A stretch of DNA of 64,000 bases from Cacajao melanocephalus. Its lineage: Eukaryota > Chordata > Mammalia > Primates > Pitheciidae. Every line of letters starts with the position of its first letter. Position 1 is the first letter of the stretch. Of this stretch, positions 44,451 through 54,200 are shown piece by piece. Made by a program: the position numbers and the translations under genes. Below the pieces are notes generated by a model. It was not told where the DNA came from. It ran no database searches and saw nothing but the letters and a program-made list of their open reading frames with translations. The stretch covers positions 1 to 64,000 of the forward strand of contig CAUYLG010050936.1 of assembly GCA_963573385.1 (NCBI GenBank), in the 5' to 3' direction.

Positions 44451-45143
44451 GTCTAATTTATCCTGGCATTAACAGAACTATAACCCTCAACTTAGCTATT
44501 CCTCAAATAATAAAAAACTCTGGTGCTGGTATTAGAAAAGCTACTACCTCTGTTCAGTTACAATAAGCTATCTCAGGAGCTAATTAATAACAAAAAAACA
44601 TTGCGAATTCTCTCTGCAAAAGGCAGCTCTCTCTGCAAACCAACTTAACTCTTTAGCTGCCATCGCTTTAAAAATAAAAGGGCCCTAAATCTGCTAACAA
44701 CAGAGAGGGGAACCTGTTTCTTTCTAGGAAAAATGCTGCTATTTTGTAAACCAGTTAAGTGTTGTTTTGAATATAGAACTCAGGAATCAATCAAACACAG
44801 GGCTAGAGACCTTCAAGAACCTGGCTCTGTTCTTGCCTAGGCTCATTTATAACCATTCTATATTTGTTGGCCTCTGGGCCTCTCATCGTTAACCACCTTG
44901 TCATATTCATTTCTTATAGAAAAGTCACAATTAAAAAGTCATAAGGTCACAATTAATCCTGCCACTAGAACCCTGGATATCCTTGTCTCATGAGCTCTAT
45001 CGTGGACCTGTAGATTAACCTGCACCCTGAAAGGCTCCCCTCTGGAGGAAACCTCAACTGCAGAGCCCCTGCTATGCCCCATTTCGGCAGGAAGTAAAGA
45101 GGATTGACGCCCCTATTCCAACCAAAGTTGAATTTTCCTGTTC
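44451..45143 (+). pseudogene. env: Provirus env remnant (transmembrane subunit scrap)
   Basis: Only about 0.7 kb separates the integrase end from the polypurine tract, far less than a full env. In broken frames around 44660-44830 a stretch similar to the retroviral transmembrane subunit ectodomain can be seen (ALNLLTTERGTC, then a CC pair), and a hydrophobic run follows near 44850-44920. The surface subunit is absent, so most of env was deleted. Stops throughout. Confidence 0.6.
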
Positions 45144-45154
45144 AGAGAGGGGAA
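45144..45154 (+). other. Polypurine tract
   Basis: AGAGAGGGGAA directly abuts the 3' LTR start, the expected plus-strand priming site. Confidence 0.8.
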
Positions 45155-45659
45155 TGAGAGAATGTGTTCTCTTTCCCGGTCCACGAGGGGGCGTAGTTTT
45201 AAGGGCAAGAATTTCCCAGCACCATGCCCCGCTGCCATCTCTCTCCATCTGGGAGATTTAATGGTTTATGTCTGAATTTTGCAGGCTTGGGAAGAAACTA
45301 AAAGTCAATCACTCCAGCGGAAGTTCTAAGGAACTCCTTTCAATGGCCCAGGGTCTTGGAGAAGGTGAGGGTTCCTCCCAGGATAAAAGTCCGTATCCAC
45401 ACACCTGGCTGGATTTCCCCTCTGGAATCCCCTTCCACACTCTTTGTGGAAGTCTTTCTCTTCTTTTTTTCTTCTTTTCTCTACCTGAATAAAATCATCT
45501 TTCTGCAACACTTCTTGGGTCCAATATTTACTTTTAGGAGCGTACGGCGCACCTGCAGTGGTCCCATCGCTTATTCTTAAGAAATTGGAGCCCAAGAACC
45601 CACAGCATTCTCTCAGGGGAGCCATGCCTTACCAGCACCCAAGAAAAAACCCGGTTACA
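45155..45659 (+). repeat. Provirus 3' LTR
   Basis: 505 bp, TGAGAGAATGTG to CCCGGTTACA. AATAAA at 45488-45493. About 45 substitutions and a 10-bp indel versus the 5' LTR by hand alignment, many at CpG or TpG/CpA positions. Followed by TTCC, matching the 5' flank. Confidence 0.94.
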
Positions 45660-45764
45660 TTCCCATACTGGGACAGAAACATACAGGAGAGAAGTGGTCA
45701 TGATCTTGCTTACAGTTCTTGCCATAAGTGTGTTCATAGCTGGCATACTACTAATGGTGAGTCA

Positions 45765-46490
45765 CTTAAAAAAAAAGAAAGTAAACACACAGAACAACAT
45801 TTACCATTTTAAGTATACAGTTCAGTAGTAATAAAATACATTTCCAGTGTTATGCAACCAACCTCCAGCACTCCTTTAACCTTACAAAACTAAAATTTTA
45901 TACCCATTCAACAACTCCCCCTTCCTCCCTTCACCCAGCCCCTGGGCACCACTGTTCCACTTTCTGTCTCTGAATTTGACATTCAAGGTACTGTACCTTA
46001 TATAAGTAGGACCATGCAGTATTTGTCTCTTTGTGACTAGCTTATTTCACTTAGCATAATGTTCTCAAGGTTTGTCTGTATTGTAGTGTATTGCAGAACT
46101 TCCTTCCTTTTTAAGGCTGAATAATATTCCATTGTATGTGTGTATATACTATATGTATTTTGTTTATCCATTCATCCATCAATGAATACTAGAGTTGTCT
46201 TTACCTTTTGACTATTGTGAATAATGTATGTCACTATTTACATGGGTATACAAATATGTCTTCAGAACTCTGCTTTTTTACCTGGAAATGGAATTGTTGG
46301 ATCATATGGTCACTCTATTTTTAACTTTTTAAGGAACCACCATACTGTTTTCCACAATGGCTGACCCATTTTACAACTCCACCATCAGTGCACAAGGGTT
46401 CCAATTTCTCAGATCCTTATCAACACTTGTTATTTTCTGTTTTTATGTTTAGCAATCATAATGGGTGTAGGTGACTCTTACAAGTAGAAA
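45765..46490 (-). mobile_element. L1M 3' UTR, antisense
   Basis: ACCATTTTAAGTATACAGTT, CAGCCCCTGGGCACCACTGT, GGCTGAATAATATTCCATTG and CATACTGTTTTCCACAATGG are characteristic. Confidence 0.88.
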
Positions 46491-46694
46491 CATTGTATAT
46501 TTTACACAAATCCTATAAATGGTATTCTAAGAAATAAGTTTTAGAAACAAAAAATGTCCTTCAATTGACAGTGTCAAAACCTGATTCTGTGTACTGCTGT
46601 TAACCTTGTTAGGAGATCGTAATGTTAGGTTATTTAAAAACTACCCAAAATGTTCCCTAGAGTTTGAATATTCAATATAAACTTCTCTTTTTAA

Positions 46695-46870
46695 CGGCAC
46701 AGCTACATGGAAACTGAACAACCTGCTCCTGAATGACTACTGAATCAATAATGAAATGAAGGCAGAAATATAGATGTTCTTCGAAACCAGTAAGAATGAA
46801 GACACAACGTACCAGAATCTCTGGGACACATTTAAAGCAGTGTCTAGAGGGAAATTTATAGCACTAAATA
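46695..46870 (+). mobile_element. L1 ORF2 fragment, sense
   Basis: ACATGGAAACTGAACAACCT, AATGAAATGAAGGCAGAAAT and GGGAAATTTATAGCACTAAA are L1 ORF2 sequence. Confidence 0.88.
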
Positions 46871-46877
46871 TCAACAG

Positions 46878-47222
46878 CTACCTGAGACTGGGTAATCTAT
46901 AAAGAAAAGAGGTTTAATTGGCTCCAGTTTCACAGGCTGCACAGGGAGAATGGCTAAGGAGGCCACGGGAAACATATGATCACGGCAGAAGATGAAGGGG
47001 AAGCAGGCATGTCCAACTTGGCTGGATCAGGAGGAAGAGGGCAAAGGGGATGTGCTACACACTTTTAGACAACCCGATCTCATGAGAACTCACTATCACA
47101 GGAACAGCAAGGGGGAAATCCACTCCCATGATCCAATCACCTCCCACCAGGCTTCTCCTCCAACACTGGGGATTACAATTGCATGAGATTTGGACGGGGA
47201 CAGACATCCAAACCATATCAAT
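46878..47222 (-). mobile_element. MST/THE1-type MaLR LTR, antisense
   Basis: ACCTGAGACTGGGTAATCTA, AGAAAAGAGGTTTAATTGGC, CATGATCCAATCACCTCCCA and ATCCAAACCATATCA run from the reversed LTR end to its start. Confidence 0.88.
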
Positions 47223-47224
47223 CA

Positions 47225-47430
47225 TGAAGGATATTGTAACTATATTTAAAAGTTTGGATTTAACCTGGCTGCCATGAGGTAGCATTGAAGTATTGTAAGT
47301 GAAGGAAATTAAATACATTTGTATTTAGAAAGATCACTTTGGCTTTGGTGTGGAAAACAAGACCTGAGTCAAAGAAACCAGTTAGCAAAAGATGATGGTG
47401 GTATGGTCTATGTTTGTGACAGCACAGATG
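47225..47430 (-). mobile_element. L2 fragment, antisense
   Basis: AGAAAGATCACTTTGGCTTT and AAAAGATGATGGTGGTATGG match reverse-strand L2. Confidence 0.55.
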
Positions 47431-48050
47431 AAGTACATGAATTCAGAAGGTATTTGCGAGCTAACAAAAGATTGGACTGTTATGTCATATTCACACAAAT
47501 ATTTTACCCAGTTTGAAGCTTTACAAATAATTTCAATGATACAGGGAATCGAGGCTCAGACAAAGCAGAGAAAAGTCTGGGACAGCAAGGGTGGGCTGTG
47601 GAGCTTCAGCCATACTGAACATGCATTATCTGGCCTAGAATAACAGATTAGGTCTCCAGTTAAGGTTTTATGGGTTTGCATTACACAGAGCAGGGACATT
47701 TAAATCATAAAATGTCTCAATTTGATAACCCAGGGAATTGTATAGGTTACATAACATTCTTCAGGAAGCCATGCCTCAGAAATCCATAGCTCCTGGGTTT
47801 ATTTGAGTAACCCTTACTCAGGGTCAGCCTGCTAAGAGACTTCTACATGAGGACAAATAACATTAGTCTGTACCAAGAGGCTCCCTTTACAAGGAGAAGG
47901 GAACACAGACCAGCTGCTTTACTTTCTTACTCCTCAAGCAGGACTTGGTGATAAATGTTACATGGAATGTCTTGGAGAGTGAATAGTCATAGATGTAACC
48001 TCTCAAAAAGGGGCAATATTTGACAGATTTCATGGGGGAAGGTTATTTGC
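47430..48050 (+). other. Intergenic, unassigned
   Basis: No coding frame and no repeat I can name; possibly more of the ERV-L-like element that follows. Confidence 0.3.
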
Positions 48051-48099
48051 TGTGAATAATCAGATCTAGCAGGCACAGCAGATACCCATTACATGAGAC

Positions 48100-49915
48100 A
48101 TTTGGGAATTATCTCCAGCAGATTGGAAAAGCACAAGTAAGTTACACAGCAAGTAGCCCTGATCTCCATGTCATCTAATTCAGTTGCACAAATGCTTCTC
48201 TCTCAGCCCACACTGATGATACTGACTATGGTACACCTATGGTACGTCACTCAAGGCAGAGATGTTCCCTATGAACTTGGGCCTTGTTCATGAGTGAACT
48301 GGCTCAAACTAAAACTGGACTGATCCCTCACTACAGCCCCACTTAAGTATAGCCCTAAAGAACAGTGGTAAGGGAAAATCCTAGTGGGCAAAGTTTTGAG
48401 CACTATACTTGGTTATTCACTTCTTATTGAGAGAGAAGTAGCCTTAAGTAGAGATACACATGGATTCCTGGGCAGCGGCAAATAGTCTGGCTCATTGGTC
48501 ACGTACTTACTTGGAAAGGGCAAAATCAGATCAGAGACAAGGAAATCTGGGAAGTGTCATAAGGATTGACTTATAAGGTGTGGATCTTCATATATCACTT
48601 TACCAGAGCCTACCAGAGAGCATCCACTTCAGAAGAGACAATGAACAACCAGACGAATAAGGTGACTTTGGCACTGAAGGCCAGCCAACATGCTCTTGGC
48701 CACCCTAGTGCTTATGCAATTAGCTCATCAACAGAAGAGTCATGATGGCAAGGATGGAAGCCAAGGGCCCCAAATCACTGGTCTTTTCTCACAAAAACTA
48801 GCTACTTCCACTGCTGAATGACACTGGGCCTTGATATGGCACCATCATTTGAAAAGACAAATCAGTTATTTGGTGACAACATGGTTATATCAGACCCACT
48901 CTGGTTTGGACACTGCAGTAATTTATTCTTAACAGGGATTGCTACTTGGTCCAGGCATGGATTTGCCTTTCTCGCCCATGATGGCCCTACCAGAACCACT
49001 ACCTAAGGACCTATAAAATGCATGATTTACTGTTATGGGCTTTCTGATCAAGGGACCAATTTTATAGTAAAGGAATTTAAAAAATGAGTATATGACCTTG
49101 GAAAACACTAGTCCTATTATATGCCACACAATCTAGAAACTATTAGAATGTTAAGTTGGCCTGTTAAGGAGTAACCTAAGGTTCTAGCTTGAGTATGACA
49201 TGCAGCTAGGTTGGAGCATTTTCCTCCAGGATGTGCTATATACATTGAACCAATGGCCATTATATGGTGCCGTCCAAATAGCTTAAATACATGGGTCCAA
49301 GAACCAAAGGATGGAAATGAGAGTGGCTGACTATGGTATATCTACGGTACATCACTCAAGGTAGAGATGTGATCCCTTGGGAATTTGCACTTCTTGTTCC
49401 TGCAAGTTGGGACTCAGCAGGACCGAGTCCATGTAGCCACTGTATCCTCCCTATATCCAGTGAGGGAGGGAACGGTTCCCCTGGAGATCACGATAAGAAT
49501 TCCACTGAACCTAGAGCTGTAATTGCTGCATGGTAATGTTTGGCTCCTCATGCTGGTAGATAAATATCTGGTTTCTCTGTCCATTAGTGGGAAAATTCTG
49601 AAGTGCATTCTACATGGTTCCTCAGAGCATTCCTAGCAAACTGAGGCCTGTATACCCACAACAATAACCCATTCTTAACACAAACTTTTTTGGCTTTCCT
49701 CCCTTCCCTGTGTCACTTTCTCTTTCTAATTTGTGATTTCTGAGATCATCCTCTAAATAAACTACCTGTACCAATATCTTATGGTTTGTTTTGAAAGGAA
49801 ACACTAAGATTGTTCCTTTTCTCTTTGTGGTAATTTTAAATATATTCACAAATTATTTGATAGTCTTCCTTTTAAGAGATAAAGCTTAATAAAGATCATA
49901 GCTACTCTCCATGAG
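48100..49915 (+). mobile_element. ERV-L-like (class III) internal region, decayed, with integrase trace
   Basis: Reads, with many stops, a pol C-terminal region in plus orientation. HGFAFLAHDG near 48960 and SDQGTNFIVKEF near 49050 resemble the integrase core of ERV-L-type elements. It runs directly into an MLT2-type LTR at 49916, the expected 3' LTR of this class. The 5' end is not found. Non-functional. Confidence 0.55.
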
Positions 49916-49986
49916 TGTAGGCTGGACTTAATGCATTTCTAATTAATAGAATAAGGCAGAAGTGATGGTGTGTGGCCTCTGAGACT

Positions 49987-50031
<45 letters not shown>

Positions 50032-50363
50032 TCTCTCAGGTTGCTTGCTCAGCCATGTTATGAGACCACTCAAACTATCGTATGGGGAAGTCTATGTATC
50101 AGGGAATTGAGACCTCCTGCCAACAACCATCAAAGTGTACCATCTTGGAGGCAGATTCTCCCAACCCAGTCAAGCTTTTAGATGACTGCAACCCAGGTAA
50201 AAATCTTTATTGCAACCTCCTGACAGCCCTTAAGCCAGAGCCACCCAGCTAAACCACTCCCAGTTTCCTAACCCTCAGAAACTGTCTGAGACAACAACTG
50301 TCTGCTGCTTTAAGCTGCTACGTCTTGAGATAACTTATTATGCAGTGATAGAAAACTAATTCA
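49916..50363 (+). repeat. MLT2-type LTR (ERV-L)
   Basis: TGTAGGCTGGACTTAATGCA start, AGAATAAGGCAGAAGTGATG, GAGACCTCCTGCCAACAACC, GTCAAGCTTTTAGATGACTG, CAGAGCCACCCAGCTAAACC and end AAACTAATTCA. An expanded CT run sits inside. Subfamily assigned from memory. Confidence 0.75.
49988..50035 (+). repeat. CT/CA microsatellite inside the LTR
   Basis: About sixteen CT units followed by CACACACACA and CTCTCTC. Probably expanded from the CT-rich segment of the MLT2 LTR. Confidence 0.92.
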
Positions 50364-51097
50364 CTGCTCTGACCTAGAAGCAAGGGAATGTGAATCCAAA
50401 AAGCTGTACTTCATGCAGAGTAGTGAAGGCAAATTGTGGGCCCCAAAAAACTGAGATTAGGGGAATGATCTAGAAAGGAAAATGGAAAAAGGAAAGGGCA
50501 ACATTGATGAAAGCAAGTAAAGAGAAATATGTAAACAAGGAAAGATAAAGAACATTATAAAAAGAAAGGAAAGAAATAACTATTACATAAAATAGGCAGT
50601 AAGTGTGAGAGAAACTGAGAATTGCAAAGACAACTAGGATGAGTAAGCAGGCAGAGAAGCAAGAAGAGGAAAGAAGGTTCGGTGAAGGAAAAAAATGGAG
50701 TAATGAGAGGATATAAGTGAGAAAGGGAGGAAGAAGCAAGGCACATTTGCACATGGGATAAAGGGGCCAAGAGTTCTGCCTTACATGAATACACTAAACG
50801 TCTCAAACATTCAAAATAATCAGTTTGAAGTTTCTGCACCTAAATATAGTATCTTTACTTAAGTGTGACTGTTAGAATACTACAGTTTCTCAGAATACTA
50901 GGAATAATTTCTTTATTTGTCATGGCCATTGTATTCAGTCCAATGTTCTATTTCTGCTCAACCTTCCTTACTTAACTGAGCTGGATTCTGTGCCCAGAAT
51001 ATACACACAAGTCATTCCAGTCAGAATATATTATCTCTTGGCTATAACTGATGGATGCAGGGCACAAAGGCCTATAGCTCGGAAGAAATAAAGTACT
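50364..51097 (-). other. C11orf65 3' UTR and flank; purine-rich block
   Basis: Holds the C11orf65 3' UTR of uncertain length and, at about 50460-50740, a G/A-rich low-complexity block on the plus strand. On the minus strand, AATAAA-like hexamers occur; I cannot choose the real poly(A) site. No other feature is seen. Confidence 0.4.
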
Positions 51098-51252
51098 TTA
51101 TAGTCCATAAGTAGAATCAGGCGTTAATCTAGTTACATTTGGTTCTTGATAAACATTTTCATAGTAAGTATCATCTGGTGTTCCCATTTGCATCTCTGAT
51201 ATATCTCCTCCACAGTCATATATGTTTTGCTGTGCTTGATCAAACCTGAATC
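51098..51252 (-). CDS. C11orf65: C11orf65 terminal coding exon
   Basis: 155 coding nt on the minus strand. Acceptor TTATCTTTAG. It encodes [15 protein letters not shown] to PDSTYGL with stop TAA at 51098-51100. The exon continues below 51098 as 3' UTR. Confidence 0.93.
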
Positions 51253-54200
51253 CTAAAGATAAATGACAAATGATTAGAAATATTCCAGCTCATTCAAAAT
51301 GCTACTATGTGCTGGTCTGTTCCACATTCCCTTTCATCACTCTTAAAGGAAATATCTTCATCTGAAACCAGAAATGCCCCAAATTTCTGAGTTAATCCCA
51401 GTTTCACTCCTACATATCACTGTCCATCCCTACAAAAGGCTCTGCAGGACTTGGGTTTTAGGTCTGATCTACTAATAACTAGCTGTGTTATTTGAGATAA
51501 ATTATTTAACCTAAGTCTTAGTGTTCTCATCTGTAAAATGAGGATAATAACTGCACCTACGTCATCATATTCCTGCAAGAATTAAATGTGACAGTATATG
51601 TAAAGAACTTAGCAGAGCATCTGGCATTTGGTTAGTGCTCTGTAATTAACTATTAGCTAACTTCTTCATTCACAAAGGGAGAGATGCCCTTTTCCTCTCC
51701 AGAGCTCATGTTTCTAAATCTGCTCTGGATTTATCTAGCTTCTTGAAGAAGTGACATACATTCTCCTCTTCTCCAATGCCAACATCTTCAGTGTATCACC
51801 TTCACTGGCTTCAGTTATGCATATCTCCACTACTTAAAATAATTTTCACTTGCTCTTATGTTCCTTCCAACTACTATCCTGTATCTTTCCTTCTTTTGAC
51901 AGTAATTGCTCTTAACTCAGTCATTTATATTGTTTCCTTTTTTTTTTTTTTTTTTGAGACAGGGTCTCACTCTGTTGCCCAGGCTAGGGTGCAGTAGCGC
52001 GATCACACAGCCTCCACCTCCTGAGCTCAAATGAGCTCAAATGATTCTCCCGCCTCAGCTTCCCAAGTAGCAAGGACTACAGGTGCATGCCACCATGCCC
52101 CGCTGACATTTTATTTTTTATAGAGTGAGAGTCTCTCTAAGTTGCCCAGGCTGGTCTTGAACTCTTGGCCTCAAGTGATCCTCCAAACTTGGCCTCCCAA
52201 AGTGCTGAGATTATAGGCATGAACCACTGCGCTGGGTCTCTGTGCCAATTTAAATTTGTAAAAGATCACTATCTATTGTGCAGAGTACGGAATGAAGAAG
52301 CATTGGTTTCGAGGCTACTGCAGAAGCCTGTAGAGAAGTGAAGGCAACTTGGGCTGAGTGGGTGGCAATGAGCTGGAAATAGGTGGATTGGTTAATGCTA
52401 ATGATAGCTCATATTTATGGAGTATGCATTATGAGATAGGCACTATTCTAAGCTCTGTGCATGTATTATCTTTTATTATCTCACAACCTATGTGCCAGGT
52501 ACTACTGTTATTCTTATTTTACTGATGAGAAAATTGAGCTAGTAACTTGCCCAAGATCATATAGCCAGTAAGGAGTGGAGCCAAAAATCAAACCCTAGCA
52601 GTCTGAATCAAGACTCCACAATCCTTTGGGAGGCCAAGATGGGCAGCTCACTTGAGTCTAGGAGTTCAAAACCAGCCTGGGCAACATGGTGAAACGCCGT
52701 CTTGACAAAAATACAAAAATTAACTGGGCATGGTGGTGTATGCCTATGGTCTCAGCTACTCAGGAGGCTGAGGTGGGAGAAATGCTTGAGCCTGGGAGGT
52801 GGAGGCTGCGGTGAACTGAGATTCATGCCGCTGCACTCCAGCCTGGGAAAAACAGTGAGACCTTGTCTCAAAACAAACAAACAAAAAAACCCTCCACAGT
52901 TCTAACCTCTCTGCCTACTGCTTCTCCTATCTGCTAGTAGGATAGAATTCATACACTCAGGGTGTGCAATAACTAGGCTTTGGCTATGTTAAAATTATTG
53001 GGATTTCTAGGCTCTGATGTCACTCTTCTTTAACATGATGGCTTTCACTTTCAGTGTTTCAGTACTGCTAACTACTGGCAGAACAATAGTGGCATAGAAC
53101 CTAGAAACTATTTTCAACATTTTGAGGCATTTATTTTGCCAAGTGAAGTCTACTCATGAAAAATCATTACTAAAACCATAAGTAACTTTTTTTTTTGAGA
53201 TGGAATCTCACTCTGTCACCCGGGCTGGAGCGCAGTAGGGCAGTCTCGGCTCACTGCAACCTCGGCCTCCATGTTCAAGTGATTCTCCTGTCACAGCCTC
53301 CTGAGTATCTAGGATTACAGGTGCCTGCCACCACGTCCAACTAATTTTTGTATTTTTAGTAGAGTTGGGGTTTCACCATGTTGGCTAGGCTGTTCTCAAA
53401 CCCTGACCTTAAGTGATCCATCTGCCTCAGCCTCCCAAAGTGCTATAATTACAGGTGTGAGCCACTGTACCTGACCAGTAACTTTCAACAAAGGATTCAT
53501 ATTTTAAAAACCATTTTATTCAACCTGAAATAATATAGGACATTTCCTTCTATTCCCAAATAACAATCTTACATAAAGGTAAAAATGACTTGACAAATGC
53601 ATCTAAATTTATATACTGTGCAGATTACTGAAATGTTAAATGCCTAGAAATATGTGTATGGAATGTATTTTTTGTTCATAAGAATTTCCCATAAACTACT
53701 GCTAAAAATTGCCTACCTTTGAAGTTAGCCGAAGAGTTGCTTGTAGCAATTTCCTTCCAGCTGGCAATGTACCTACGTGCATTATATGAGCACTCATTAA
53801 ATTAAATCAGTTCATTAGTACATACTTAGACTACTTCTAAAATTCCACTTTCTTTTGAGAAATCTTAGATTAATAATGTCATCTTCACTAGCCTCCATGT
53901 TTAATTCTCATGACTTTCCTACCTCCTCATAGCTCCAATCCAGCTAAGAATCTCCAGGAGAAGGAGTGGAAGGAGGTATAAAAATGGTACCCACCATCAC
54001 TAGCCTCCATGTTTAATTCTTATGACTTTCCAATCTCCTAGTAGCTCACATCCAGCTAAGAACCTCCAGGACAAGGAGTTAAAGGAGGTACGAAAATGGT
54101 GCCCACCATCTGCCATACTTACTGTCCTTTTGCCTCCCCGTAGCATGCCTCCTCATTTTATCCTATTTAATTCCTGCAAGATCGTGTCCTCATCTGAGTG

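Larger units (their letters stand above)
37685..45659 (+). mobile_element. Class I endogenous provirus, near full length, defective
   Basis: A 7975-bp provirus in the same orientation as ATM, flanked by the 4-bp duplication TTCC (37681-37684 and 45660-45663). Order: 5' LTR, primer site, 1.3-kb GC-rich leader, gag, pro-pol, env remnant, polypurine tract, 3' LTR. The 4-bp duplication, TG...CA LTR ends, RNase H/integrase layout and gag similarity place it with gammaretrovirus-like class I elements; gag resembles the HERV-W/HERV-9 group most closely to my eye. Every reading frame carries stops and frameshifts, and most of env is missing. LTRs differ at about 45 of roughly 500 aligned sites by hand count, so the insertion is old (tens of millions of years, inference). 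The family name is not assigned. Confidence 0.93.
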
